Origin: Talinum fruticosum
Lineage: Eukaryota > Streptophyta > Magnoliopsida > Caryophyllales > Talinaceae
Direction of reading: 5' to 3'
NCBI GenBank assembly: GCA_021018815.1
Contig: JAITYX010000048.1
Location: 992,001 to 1,056,000 of the forward strand
Length of the DNA stretch: 64,000 nucleotides
Under the pieces are notes generated by a model that worked only from the letters and a program-made list of their open reading frames with translations, was not told where the DNA came from and searched no databases. This document shows positions 28,101 through 40,425 of the stretch, in pieces. Position 1 is the stretch's first letter. Every line of letters starts with the position of its first letter. Both the position numbers and the translations under genes were made by a program.

Positions 28101-28949
28101 CCGTTAATCGTTCGATTGTTCATAGAATCGTTAATCGTTCAATTGTTCACGGAATCGTTAATCATTCAATTGTTCACTGAATCGTTAATCGTTCAATTGT
28201 TCACTGAATCGTTAATCGTTCGGATGTTCACTGAATCGTTAATCGTTCAATTGTTCACGGAATCGTTAGTCGTTCAATTGTTCACGGAATCGTTAATCGT
28301 TTAATCGTTTAATAGTTCAATTGTTCACGACCGACTGCCTCAAGGTTCAATAAACCTAGGAGCCGGATTCCATGATTGATTATTTCATAGTATGGGTCCT
28401 AAGTTTGGCTAAATCGAAAAAGCAAATCGGCAATTGATGAGTTTGCAAACTGTTTATTCAAGAAAAATGATTTAAGATATGCATGATTTAAGAGCACTTA
28501 AATTATAATTTTATTTTATAACGAGTAACGTACTAAGTTTCTAGCTCACACGTATATTATTTTATGTTTTAAAATTTTTAGGAAGTCGAGCGCATGGCGG
28601 ACTATCCACAATCACACCTAAAGTTTAAAGAGGAAGAAAAAGATAAAGTCTGGTTAGGAGAAGTGATGTACGGCTGTTCGTCTTGACCCCATATATGTTA
28701 GTCCCTTCCTTGGTCTCTTGGCTCATGATTCATCTCCAGCTGATCCTTGGTGTTTTGCAAATTTCGGTTTCTATGAAGAAAGTTTGGGTTGGATTGTTAC
28801 ATAAATTGTGTGAATGATTAATTTGCTCGAGATGAATTTGCCTTGTTTTCATTATGAAAATAGCGGTAACGTCTCCCAATTTACAAGTCTTCTGCTGTTA
28901 ACGAATAATAAACTACTTATTTATGTGATTACGTATTGGGGGCGTTACA
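25176..28949 (-). mobile_element. Solo LTR B' (3774 bp)
   Basis: Starts TGTAACACCCCGAAAC and ends GGGGGCGTTACA. A perfect 5-bp target duplication ATGTT lies at 25171-25175 and 28950-28954. The uninterrupted target is seen in the sister LTR as AACGC at 34818. The GC-rich block sits near the left (25640-25930), so the copy is on the minus strand. No coding domain, PBS or second LTR. The termini are inverted copies over about 12 bp. Confidence 0.75.
28104..28330 (+). repeat. 27-bp minisatellite in LTR B'
   Basis: About eight copies of GAATCGTTAATCGTTCAATT followed by GTTCACG, with few changes. Since 27 is divisible by 3, it gives a 9-residue repetitive ORF (ESLIVQLFT) that I regard as an artefact. 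A GTAATC hexamer run lies just upstream at 28025-28053. Confidence 0.9.
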
Positions 28950-29875
28950 ATGTTTTCCGTATTGTGGATCAAAATTTAATCATTTTTAATTCCTCCCCAC
29001 AGTAATTTTTATTTCTCGCTTTCCTTTACTTTTTTCTTACTTGTTTATTACCGCTTTCTTAGGATTGTTTGGTTGATTTTAATTTCTGCACTTCGCATGT
29101 TGTATGCTTGATTGGTTAACACATTTTTTACCTTACAACTCGAATTAGTAATGGTCGTCTGTTGAGGGCGGAATAGAGGGTTTATTCCTACATTTTGTAA
29201 CTTCGCCCCGAACACCTTATTCTCAATTCTAGACCGATGGAGTCACTTTTCAAAACTTTTTCAAGTTTAGTTTTTCCATACTAAGATATGGAGACTTTTT
29301 TTTGGTTAGTTTTTATTCCTAAACCGATCGACAACTCTCTCTTTCTGTTTTTATTTCTCTTAACCGCATCTCGATATTTCGATTTAAAAATGGATAAAAT
29401 TTGATTTGTTTTCTGATAGTTGAGGCTATAGACCAAGACCGATCCTTCAGTCTTGGCTTATAGTTGTCACCAGTTATCGATCGTGCCGGCTCTTGCTTGG
29501 CGTCGGTCGGTAATCGGGCTTGACTTTTGGTCCAAACCGGTGTTATTTCACCTTTTTGGCCTAAAAGCCTTACGACAGAAGGTAAATTGTATTTTTCTAT
29601 TTTCTTAAATTACAAAATAATATCCCGATACCTTCTTAAATTAATTTCTAAAATAAAGGATTAACAAAATCGCCAATCACTGCTTTGCTTAAACTGTTTT
29701 AAATCAAATTATGAAAATAAGAAATCTCTATAAGAGACACGCCCCACTTTCCAAATGAAAGTTCAAAACTAAACTTTCAAAATAATCTTAACAAAATAAA
29801 AATCGGAGAGCCAACATTCGTGGGGAAACTCGGTCCGACCGCTCCCGTACGGGGACTGGGCTGTGGTTCTTATAG

Positions 29876-29893
29876 TGGCAACTCTACTGGGGA
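29876..29893 (+). other. Primer binding site of the Tat-like element
   Basis: TGGCAACTCTACTGGGGA, two bases after the LTR end. Confidence 0.55.
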
Positions 29894-31500
29894 TGTATCA
29901 CTTATTAAGAGGGCGAGACTGGAAAAATTGAATTGTGATTTTCTTAATGTGGTTTGCATTAGGCATATTGCATTTTGGCGAGCATTGGACATAGTTGCTT
30001 TTAATTTCGACCATAGGCTTTACCCTAAAGAACATTCTTCTAGAGAGATCGAACTAGTAACCCAGTGGGCCCACTTAGGGTTGATTGTTGGGAAGGTGGT
30101 TACTCTTCCCTCATAACACGCTCTTTTTGTTCTTGACCAAGAAGCACCGGAATTCATGCTTTTTCTGCCATGCATCCCATGGAGGACTAAATTCTCGGAC
30201 TATGAGATACCATGTATTCGACCTAGAATTATCCCTCTTTTAGACCATACATCCTTGGTTGTCTAGATGATCCCTTTCTATTCATTTTCATGCTTGAAAT
30301 GAGTGTGGTTATTTTTAACGATTAATCTTTTTTTCTTGTGAGCTTTTAGAATAGGTTGAATATGCTAAGTAACCCTTGGATGGGTGCGAAATAAAATACA
30401 ATAATAAATCTTCTTGAGTCGAGTCCAATATGTGCATTTTAACCACTAGTTAAATTGCCTTCCCTTTTTAGGTCGGTCCATTGATTGCATTTCCGAGTTA
30501 GTCTAAAAAAATCCTTGCTTTTTCTTTAAGTCACCGGCCGTCGGGCATAATCGGCGCCGACCTTCCTCCGATCGGTCGAGGAGGGTCCTGTCATAGACCC
30601 ATCTTTCTTCTCTTCGGTCAGTATTAGGTCTGTTTTTAGGTTTTGACTTTTTGACTTTCAGCATGCTTGCATTTTTGCATTAGCTAAAATTAAAAATTTA
30701 TCTCAAATAGGTGAGTCGTTCATTTCATTAGCCAAAATTAAAAATCATCTCAAGTAAGGTGAATCCATCTATTTTATTTTTACATTAGCCAAAATTAAGA
30801 ATCATCTCAATTAAGATGAGTCTATTCATTTCATTTTTTCATTAGATTAATTAAATTCATTCGTATCTAAGAGACTCCATTGGCATCGTTGTATTTCATT
30901 TTGGTCATTCTACATTCTTTTTGTGTTTCCAAAAACAAGATCATATCATTCTTTCTTTCCTTAAGATTTGTCTTTCCTTAGGTCAAGCACTTAAACCCCA
31001 TCTCCTATAAAATTTTTCCACAAGTTAGCCGTGAGCACTTACTCTTTTGGGATATAGGATAGGGAATCCAACTCAAATTAGGAATCCTAGCACGAAGAGA
31101 TTAGGAAATAAGAAATCTACTTCAACATCAACACATACCACACCAGTACGTCCCACACTTTTACTAGTAACGATGGTACGTTGCTCGCAGCGAAGCACAA
31201 CCCTCCTAAAAAATGTCAACAAGGTAGAGCAAACCCCATCATGACTTTGTTCAAAGAATCCGTTTCCATAGTAGAAGTTAAGATTGAGACCTCGGATAAG
31301 AAGATTGAGTCAATGGCGAAACCCTTAACCTCATATTCAAAGAGATGGAAAATAAATCAAAGTATAAGGGGAAAGAAAAGGAAGAAGAACCTCAACATGA
31401 GCCTCAATTTAAGCCTCAGTTTGATCCACAAATAGATCGGATAGAAAAGGTGCTTGCGAGAATCTTCACTGTTCAATAACTACTATCCGGCCCAAGGATT
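29894..31500 (+). other. Leader region of the Tat-like element
   Basis: No coding domain recognised. It contains degenerate short repeats near 30680-30840 (units around GCCAAAATTAAAAATCATCT). A Lys/Glu-rich reading near 31250-31440 probably precedes gag. Confidence 0.4.
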
Positions 31501-32040
31501 CACTTCAATTCCTAGAGGTAAATTGCCCCTAAAATTCACTATGTCCGACATCAAATTTCACGGGATGTAAAACCCTCACCACCACGTGAGGAATTTTATA
31601 GGGACAATGACCTTAAAGAATGTATCGGAGGACACATACCATGTCATCTTCCCATGAACATTTAACAACGACATCATGAAGTGGTACAATGTTGTCGACC
31701 CATGGAAGGTCACAAACTGGCAGGATCTTTATAGGGAGTTCTTACGCCAATACTCCTACAATACTAATCTACCAGTCACTCTTTGGGATCTAGAGTTAAT
31801 CAATCAAGGAGACAAGGAGAGCTTCACTGAATTCCTGATTTGCTAGAGCGCAAAAGCCATTCATATAACACATCGACCTTCCGAAAAGGATCAAGTTAGA
31901 CTAATCATCAAAAACTTGAAACCCGGCTATCGTTAGCACTTGAAGTTCTTGCCTTTTATGGACTTCAAAACACTTCGAGATGCCAGCATGCTTATAGAAG
32001 AGGAGCAGGTACCCACAAAAGCTTTAACCAAATAGAAGAT
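31501..32040 (+). pseudogene. gypsy gag (Retrotrans_gag) remnant
   Basis: The block starts with KLPLKFTMSDIKFHGM. The frame then continues through MKWYNVVDPWKVTNWQDLYR, the central Retrotrans_gag motif, then EFLRQYSYNTNLPVTLWDLE and RPSEKDQVRLIIKNLKPGYR. Five in-frame stops interrupt an otherwise continuous frame, and there is little frameshifting. The wording matches gag of plant Tat-type gypsy elements. Would have built the particle. Confidence 0.75.
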
Positions 32041-32880
32041 CATCTAACGAGCCCATCACTCATCAAGGGTTCCAATAAAATGTGAATTTCCCTTTCGGAT
32101 CCATCCTAGATCTATTTCCTTTTCCTGTTTCCAAAAAAAAAAAAAAAAACGAAATCAATACTTCATTTTGAATTACAAAGGCCCAATTTCCGCTATAGCG
32201 GATACGTAAGAACCCCATGAGGTCCGGCCCCACTTCTAAATCTTTTTTATTTCTCCGGAAAAAATCAAAGCCACTTTGCCATACTCAAAGGAGCAGAAGT
32301 CGATCAGGAAGCATGCCATTTTGATCCGACATCGAACAATCAGGTTCAAGTCTCGCCATTCAGCGAGTAGTTCAAGCGACCCATTTTTCATTATACTCTA
32401 CTTTGGGGAGTGGGGGCTAAAGTGCAATTTTGTCTTTGTCTTTTGGAACTTTTTGCATCATATTAGTAAAAGAATGCACGTGTTCTTAGAATAAAATCTT
32501 GCGTTCATTTCCTTTGCATGTGTCAAATTTCCAAAAATACAAAAATTAACAACAAAACACCCTACAAGAGATTATTCAATCAAGCATTATCCATCAAGTT
32601 ATCATCAAGAAAGTAACCAGCACCGCCACCTTCAAAGAGATTCCATCAAAGTTAGTCAACTCTCCCACATTCAAGAAGAGCTAGACATAAGCACCTAAAA
32701 GGAACGTGGGGGCTCATGATAAAAAGGGTCAAACAAAAATACTCAAGAGGAGGCACCAATCTTCTATCATACAAACAAAGGAGCTATTAGCACACGGACT
32801 CAAAAGCTTAAACTTAGAATGAGGCACATAACCTCATGGAACTTCGATTTTCAAACAAGTCCAATTCATTCGTCCTTATT
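32041..32880 (+). other. Non-coding stretch where pol would be expected
   Basis: I find no protease, RT, RNase H or integrase motif in any frame. A short A-run lies near 32130. Confidence 0.5.
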
Positions 32881-32889
32881 CGACAAAAG

Positions 32890-33480
32890 TGGATAGACGT
32901 CAAGCTTAAGGCCCAACAGTAGTCAAGGTTCGGACACCTCGGCCGAGTCTCAAACCCAACAGCGGTCAATGTTCGGACATCCCTCCGTCTACCTTCGGAC
33001 TTAACGAGTGGTCAACGTTCGGACACCTTTATCAAGCTTCGAGCCTAACATCGGTCAAGGTTCGGACATCCCTTCGTCGAGTTTAAGGCCTAACAACGGT
33101 AAAGTTTCGGACACCCTCGTCGAGCTTCGGACCCAACAGTGGTCAAAATTCGGACTTCGTCGAGCTTTAGGCCCAACAATAGTCAAAGTTTAGACACACC
33201 GGTCGAGCTTCGGACCCAATAGTGGTCAAGGTTCAAACACCAAGCCAAGACTTTAAGACCTCCCTATGGCCAAGTCGAGATAACACCTTTGAAACATGAT
33301 CTAGCTACAAACCATTTTCAAGTACCCCATCGAACTTCGGATGCAAGAAATGGTCAAGTTTAGGCACCCTGCTAGACATCGGACTTTACCACCCGAGTCA
33401 AGTTCAAGCTCTTTGCCAAGCTTCGGACTAAGCACATGGTCAAGTTTAGGCACACCAATTCGAACTTCAGGACTTTAAGT
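32890..33480 (+). repeat. Minisatellite, about 43-bp unit, diverged
   Basis: Roughly eight to ten copies of a unit such as GTCAAGGTTCGGACACCCTC followed by GTCGAGCTTCGGACCCAACAG, increasingly diverged to the right. Minisatellites upstream of the 3' LTR are a known habit of Tat/Ogre elements. Confidence 0.8.
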
Positions 33481-33671
33481 AGCCAAGTTCGGGAATCAAC
33501 CATCCGGACTTCAGAATCCATTAGTTAAGTCATGCCCCCTGTTAGAGTTCAAGTCAAGAGACAACTAATTCTAGACGCATTGATTTGAGCGGCATCCGAA
33601 GCAAGAGGTAAGTGCCCTTTAGTGTCTACTTTGACCTTCGTCTTTCATACTCGATCAAAGTGGGGGCTAAC

Positions 33672-35720
33672 TATAGACACCTAAAGAGTGTCATCCCTTA
33701 TGTATTTATTTATTTTGTTGGTCCAGTGATGAAATCCGAGTCATGTTCGCGAACTTGGATCATGATTGGAGTCCGATTAGCATGACTGAAGCCGATGAAA
33801 CCACAAAAACCCATTAGCACCACAAAACTAGCCTTTTTGCTTGGATCGACCTACAAACTCTTTTTTTTTTTTTCAGCCATTCCCAATCGGGAAACCGACG
33901 TTAGCATTGCATTTTAGCTAAATCTGCAAATTAAATGTAATGTTTCACTTTCACAGACTTAACATGGAGCTCAAGTGTCCATATGACACCGTTTTGACCA
34001 GCGCCGCGTTTCATGGCTTGCATTGCCAAAACGTTACATTTTGTTCGGATCCAGTGACCAACCAAGGCATGGAACTCCAAGGTATTCGTATGACACCGTT
34101 TTGACCGATGCCGCTTTTAGGGCCTAGACTGCCAAAACATTGCGTTTTGTTCCAAGCATCCAACCAAGACATGGAAACCCATTTGATCAATGTCGCATTT
34201 TAAGGCCCAAACTACCAAAACCCCGTGTTCGGTTCTAGCGCCCAATTGAGGCATGAAAGTCGGGATCCCCACATGACGTTTTTGGGAGGCCGGTGCCGCG
34301 TATCTCATCATCCTCTACGAGATTTTCGGTCCAACCCGATTTGGTTTGGATTTTTCTCCTTGATTCTCACCATAGTTTGGGTCCGGCTCAAGCACTTGGA
34401 CGGTTGAATTACTCTTTTTAGGTCATTTTTGTGGCCTACTTCTCTTCTATAAATAGATTACCTAGCCCTTCATTTTAGCAAATGACTCGATTCCTAAGCT
34501 ACATGTTGAATTTAAGCTAAGAGCTATTGAATGCTAAAACTCGTATTATGATCTCTTGGCTAATTTTCGTCTACGTATTACTACACTTCAAACAATCTCA
34601 TTACTCTCTTTCATTTTCTAGTCCCCTCATTTTCATCATACTTCCATTCGCGTTTCACACTACCTTACCTCACAAATTCCACAAAATAGCCTCTCTCGAT
34701 CTCACTTGCATGCCGTTACACTCGCCGGACTTTGATCGTGGTCCAAGCTCGGTAGGTGGGACAACCCGAGGGCACTAGATCTACCTTCGCTTTCTTATTT
34801 ATGGTTTATTTATACTTCTAACGCTTTCCGCATTATGGATCAAAATGTAATCGCTTTTAATTCCTCCTTGCCCCTGTAATTTTTATTTCGTGCTTTCCTT
34901 TACTCGCTTTCCTTTATCGCTTTCTTACTTGTTCATTTACCGCTTTCTTAGCATTGTTTGGTTGATTTGAATCTCTACACTTCGCATGTGTAAGTTTTTA
35001 ACTCACAACTTGAATTAGTAAAGGTTATTTGTTGACGTGCGGAATGAGGGCTTATCCCTACATTTCGTATCTTCGTCCCGAACATCGGATTCTTAGTTCT
35101 AGATTGATGGAGTCACTTTTCAAACCTTTTTCAAGCTTAGTTTTCCCATACTAAGATTGGAAGAAATTTCTTTTCATTTGTGTTAGTTTTTATAGTTTTT
35201 ATTCCTAAAGCCGACTAGCGACTCTCTCTTTTCGTTTTTATTTCTCCTAACTATATCTCGACATTTCGATTTAAAAATTGACAAATTTTGATTTATTTTC
35301 TGACAGCTAAGGCTATATACCAAGACTGCTCCATCGGTCTTAGCTTATAGCCAGCTCCGTTCATCTGGTCGAGCATTGGCTCTCGCCGGTGCGGTCGGTG
35401 ACCGGGCGTGGCTCTCTGTCCAAACCGATGTTATTTCACCTTTTGGCCTAAATAATATCCCGAAATAATATCCCGAGACCTCTAAAATTAATTTCTAAAA
35501 TAAAGGATTAATAAAATCGTCAATCACCGCTTTATTTAAACTATTTTAAATCAAATTACAAAAATCGGAAATCTCAATAAGAGACACCCCTACTTTTCAA
35601 ATGAGCTTTCATAACTTAACTTTCAAAATAATCTTAACAAAATAAAAATCGGAGAGCCGACATTCGTGAGGAAACTCAGTCCGATGGCTTCCCTACAGGG
35701 ACAGAGCCGCTGTTCCTACA
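33672..35720 (+). repeat. 3' LTR of the Tat-like element
   Basis: 2049 bp, preceded by a purine tract (AAAGTGGGGGC). A TATAAATA box lies at 34448-34455. It ends CTGTTCCTACA. The right half aligns with 24926-25175 and 28955-29874. Confidence 0.75.
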
Positions 35721-35893
35721 CTTCTAAAATCGTAGTCCGAATCAATTTCCAAATTAATTCCCGAATAATGTCTTCTTCTTTTACTCAACACCCCACTCAA
35801 GCATGTAAATTGACCTAATACATTGATATAATTGTGTGACCTTGAAATACCGGAATATACATGTCATATCCGGATGTCGAGTTGAAGCAACCA
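35721..35893 (-). pseudogene. PIF/Harbinger transposase, displaced C-terminal piece
   Basis: On the minus strand, starting at LTR C and reading left, AS... then GISRSHNYINVLGQFTCL and a HYSGINLE block. In PIF transposases this follows the EAVAS...DLWIWHAFFG segment (GVAGSNNDINVL, then a NYxxNG box). It continues the gene whose N-terminal part ends at EAV at 47171. Stops and a frameshift are present. It ends where the Tat-like element starts. Confidence 0.65.
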
Positions 35894-37032
35894 TGTAATG
35901 CCCCCAAACCGCATAATCACCAGTTTAGGCTTAATTACTAATTATTTAGTAATTAGTGCAGCGAAAAAAGTCTTAGAAGTGTTATCGCTACCCTAAAACA
36001 AAGAGCAAGGCAACTCCCAAAACAATATTCTACAAACATGAGGCCATGAACGCTACTTACTAAAATAAAGTTGAAAATATGTAAGACACCAAGCTTGTAC
36101 AACATAAATAACAAGTCAAGTTTAGTAACATTATCATGATTATAACTTATTTAACCAGAAAATAGACGACTTTCAAACATCGCATTCTTGACTTGCACTT
36201 TGAGCCGCTAAGTCTCATTGACTAGAATAAACAAGTTGACTTCTTGCTTCCATGAGCATTAAACTTACCTAAAACAAAACAAGGAAAAACATTTCAAAAT
36301 TGTGAGTTGAAACTCAGTACATGTATCCATGTGCTAAATGAATAATACGTAAAATTATTGGTGAGCACGCCTATCTTAGTTCATTTATAAATAAGATAAG
36401 AAGATGAATAATAGAACAATTAATGTATTATCTAAGCGGAACTCTTACGATCATTAATTTTCCTACATATGCATATACTCGAACCGATTGAGAAGTCCGA
36501 TTGATAATGATCAAATATAAATGATGTGATCATGATATGATAATACTCGATATGGTTTGAGCCCACATTATTATGTGGCAAATATAATTTGAAATGGTTT
36601 CTTTACATTAAGAAAACCATGTTGGTATTACTATATAAAACATGTGAGTTTTCATAAGGCACAAGTAATAAATGTACTGTAGGTAACTTGAACTTTCTCT
36701 TCCCTTTGATCTTTTTGAATGAATGACACAGATGGTCGACGTTGATAGCCTTACTCATAATTTTAAAATAATATATTCTATTAATAAAATTGTACTCCAA
36801 GTGAGTGATTAATTTATTTTAAAAATAGTAAATTATTATAATCATATGAATATTATGTTGCAAATCACTTTCTCATTAGATTAGCATCATTAGATATTTA
36901 TTTAAAAATGTGCAAACATCCAAAAATAATTTAAACCTCAAGTCACCTTTACTTTTGGTATTATTCCACTTACGACCTCCATATTAACATTATTCATTCA
37001 ACTAAAGTAGAGAAATTTATAAATGAATCATT

Positions 37033-37580
37033 AAACCCTATCCGCCTCCTCCTCCTCCTCATCTCTCCTCTTTCTCTCTAAAAACCCTATCTCCTTCTTT
37101 TCTTATGAGCTGCCATTGGCTTTTTGTTAATGGTAAGCCCCAATCTTTCTTTCTTTTATGTTTTATCTAGTATTTTCTCTATAAATAACTATTTTCTCTC
37201 TATTTATAAGAGCCTCTATACCCTCTTTTAATGTGTGTTATTGTCTCTTGCTTTTGAATCGATTGTATCTATTTCTTTTCATAGTATTATGGTTATATGT
37301 GGTTTAATCGTTGATTGATTGTAGGATTGGTCCGTCACGAGTATCAATTCCTCAAATTCGGACTACTATAGTAAATAATTGTATTCAACACAAAGGTTGT
37401 ACAAGATTTGTAGACCTCTTCCTCGTTAAAGGTTGTCTAATGAAACAACGATTAAGTGGAATAGAAGCATTCGAAAGAGTTTCAATTAGTTATTTCAATC
37501 GAAAGATTTATTTTGTTATTTTAGTTATAAATTTGTTTGAATTTGATTTTTATTGTGGATGTCGTATGACTTTTAGTTAA
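37033..37580 (+). other. Host-gene-like fragment: telo boxes, leader, ATG, intron, exon
   Basis: AAACCCTA (telo box) at 37033-37040 and 37082-37089 in a CT-rich leader. An ATG at 37130-37132 is followed directly by GTAAG. An AT-rich intron ends ...TTGATTGTAG at 37324. The next exon's longest frame reads IGPSRVSIPQIRTTIVNNCI and goes on to about 37500. Telo boxes plus ATG|GT are typical of plant ribosomal-protein and translation genes, but I recognise no such protein. The long frame does not join either upstream ATG in phase. Probably a captured, broken gene fragment inside LTR C. Confidence 0.35.
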
Positions 37581-37589
37581 TGAAATTTA

Positions 37590-38210
37590 AGCCTGGAAAT
37601 AGGTAGCGGCCCTATGGGCTTCCAGGGCAGGGTCACAAAAACGGTTAAAATCCATTTAATGTTTAAAAGGGTCAGGGTCTGATGGGTTACCTTAAAAAAG
37701 GGTCGGACACGGGTCAATAGCAGGTCGAACACAAGTCAAGGTCAGATTTACTAAACGCTCACAATTCTTCATTCTTTACTCCCTAACTAAAAATCTCACA
37801 ACTCAAGTATCATCCTCCTCCAATTCGATGACCAAATTCAAAACCTAACCCCTTGTTACAAAATTAAACCCGACAAAAAACAAGTCAAACTATAATTTCC
37901 AAAGTAGCATCAAATTAAACTCAAACAATCAAGAAACTATAAAATTCAAGCGTAAAATTAAAAAAAAAAAGGAAAATGGTAGTAAATTACCCCCACTGAG
38001 ACAAGATCCAACAATCACTCACTTTCTATCTTGCTCGTGATTCAAATTCGTAAATCGCATAATCCACTGAAAAGAGAGAGAGATAAGAGAGATCATGGGT
38101 GGGTCGTGGTCGGTTGGCCCATAATCCGACTCGACCCATTTACCCTTTTGCTAACCCATCCCAAAAATTTATAGTAATGGGTTGGCCTGGCCTCGTTGCC
38201 CAACTCTAAT
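37590..38210. other. GGGTC-rich repeat-like segment
   Basis: Contains repeated GGGTCAGGGTC and GACCCATTTACC-type words in both orientations and ends TGGCCTCGTTGCCCAACTCT. This style occurs in non-autonomous plant TIR elements. I could not fix termini or a target duplication. Confidence 0.3.
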
Positions 38211-38863
38211 AAAATTCATCCATTATTCTCAAAAAAGTGGAGAGATTTATAATTCATGAACAACTCAATTTGTGTCTTATTATATGTGTCGAGTACTTTA
38301 ATAATGACATAATTTAACCTTACTCCAGGAGGTTCCACCAAGTTTTTAGTGATTCATAAAGAGTCAAATTGTTCTATTCTTGGCTTGAAACCAAAATACT
38401 AGCCTCCTAAACTTTAATTAATATCTTTTAAATCCTCAATACTACCTTTGATAATGCAAAACAACTCAATTATCCCCACCTATATTCTTAAACATGATTT
38501 GAAAATCTCCGACCACATTAGTATTTTCTCTTCATGTTCTTGATTTCCACAATGCGAAACTCACTTAATAAATTTCGAGTCACATCCCACACATAAGGCA
38601 ATGATCAACACTCATGTTTTAGTTAAACAATCTCTTCAAGAAGCCATTAACAACTACTTAATTTTATAATCTATATGCATGTTTTCTTTCCCTCTTTCTT
38701 TATTTTCAAAATTTCATCCTCAAAGTCCCAACATAATAATGTCCAAATCTGTCCTAAATTTGTTTTTACATCAAGTATATTTTGCAACTAAAAGAGAAAG
38801 GACTAAGTTAAATATATGCCTCCATATCCTAATCAAACATAGGGGTGAGAAAAAATTGGAACC

Positions 38864-40336
38864 GAAGGTTTGCTCTTGAACAGTCTAAGTCACCCTAGAG
38901 GGGGTAAATACGATGATGAGGACATTTAAATAAACTTAGATAATTTTTGCTAAGAAAGAAACTAGCTGCTGAGTCTAAGTCTAGATTGGACTCGTAAATG
39001 CGAACTCTCATAAATACATGGAAACCCTCATGGGAAAAAACCACGGTCGGTGCTAATCCAAGCACCAAGTCAAATCCACTATTTTGAATCCTCAAAATAT
39101 AAAGGATCGACTACTAGAATTGCTCCCTTAAACAATTCCTTACAATGTTTTCCTAGACTCGAAGTTCCCTTATCCGATCTAGTACTTCCCGACTTGGATA
39201 ACCTTTACAATCGGGGACAACCGAGTTGAGTTAACCCTTACAACTCAGTCAATGGACCTTACTCGAAAGTAAGAGAAGTATGTAACTAATTACAAGACTT
39301 TACAACTCAAAAAATATTAAGTACGAGACTTGGAGTTGTAAGTAGAAGATTGAGTGAATAATGTACTAAGAGAATTAGACAAGTGTATTGATCAAAAAAT
39401 GGTTTCAGCAATCTTCTAGTCTTGTGAGTGGCTTCTATTTATATATGACCAAGCAAAGTATCCATTGAGTCCGATTTCGGGCTGAAGTCTTTACTAGTCG
39501 TTGAAAGGGTTTTTCCGAGTCACTCAAAAAGATCCGTTGGAGTGTGAACGTTGGGCAACGGCTATTTGCTCCAAAAAGTGTTCCAATCAACTGGTGTTGT
39601 CTGAAAAGTAAGGTGGAAACCAGCGTTGAGCCTAGCGTTGGAGTTTTCCAATTTTGGAAACAAACAACCCTTACACGGCGTCCGAGTCCCGTCCATAATT
39701 GGTTAAAACTGTCTGTTGGTGTTTAACAGCTAGAAGCCGGTTGCTTTTGAGATTCAAAAGATAGATTAGCTTTGTTTGAATAACCTACAAAAGCAAACCA
39801 CATTCGTTCTCAAAGTATAAAATACTTTGGTCTAAGGTTAGGCAAAGATATTAATTAAATTTGATTAATTAAGAGTGTAATTATCTTGGGCCTAGAGAAG
39901 TGGAATATTCCATGTCCAAGATCAAGTAGGTTCAAACTCAGCTTAGAATAACTCCTACAAAAATCAAGTTGAAGAATAATCAACAGAGAAAATGAACTTG
40001 ATCTATCAAATAATCGTCTAAGAAATAAATTGACTTAGAAGACTGAATTAACACTATAATTTAGTTTACTTTAACAAGCACAGTCAGTACTCGGAAAAAG
40101 TGTGTTAAGAGAATTATTTGATCAGGCGATGATTCCAAATAGATTCCGAGTAGATCGGAATACCTTAATGGAGAAGATATAAAACAAGTTGTTATCCGAG
40201 TCAATCGGAACATTGATGAAAACTTAGATATGAGTTTTTTGTAGCTCGGAATGACTTGCAATCAAAACTTAAGAGAGATAGAAGTTTATACCCGAGTCTT
40301 TCATAAAAGATTTAGAGTTAAGATCTCGAGTCTTCA
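38864..40336 (-). repeat. Copia-2 3' LTR
   Basis: 1473 bp, by eye roughly 90% like its partner at 44024-45502, so an old insertion. Its terminal ~47 bp of U3 is repeated just outside (40378-40425). Confidence 0.85.
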
Positions 40337-40377
40337 ATTTCCCCCTTTTGATGAAAGGTGTTATCTCGAGTCTTCAA

Positions 40378-40425
40378 TCAAAACTTAAGAGAAATAGAAG
40401 TTTATACATGAGTCTTTCAAATTGA
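40378..40425 (-). repeat. Copy of an LTR segment beside the polypurine tract
   Basis: ATCAAAACTTAAGAGAAATA and the next 27 bp repeat 40261-40307 within the LTR, with about four changes. It gives Copia-2 a second LTR-like edge outside the 3' LTR. Confidence 0.75.

Larger units (their letters stand above)
24926..29874 (+). repeat. 5' LTR remnant of the Tat-like element (contains LTR B')
   Basis: Homology to the 3' LTR starts at 34577 (ACTACACTTCAAACAATCTC) and includes TTTCACACTACCTTACCTCA and GATCTACCTTCGCTTTCTT. It is broken at 25171-28954 by solo LTR B', then resumes to the end at TTCTTATA (29874). The first ~900 bp found in the 3' LTR are missing. Confidence 0.8.
24926..35720 (+). mobile_element. 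Tat/Ogre-like gypsy element with gag remnant, pol absent
   Basis: 5' LTR remnant 24926-29874 (interrupted by LTR B'), internal region 29875-33671, 3' LTR 33672-35720. The primer site TGGCAACTCTACTGGGGA starts two bases after the 5' LTR. It resembles the Tat/Ogre primer site, which I recall as tRNA-Arg type. The 3' LTR follows a purine-rich AAAGTGGGGGC tract and starts TATAGACACC. Order: LTR, long leader, gag, minisatellite, LTR. No protease, RT or integrase is visible, which points to a non-autonomous derivative. Its 5' LTR is truncated by LTR B. It lies within a PIF transposase, whose reading stops at 35721. Confidence 0.7.

Noticed and set aside
28116..28304. ORF with a 9-residue repeat
   Set aside because: Product of a 27-bp minisatellite in a non-coding LTR.
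28095..28330. CRISPR-like regular repeats
   Set aside because: Units are directly tandem without spacers and the genome is a plant.
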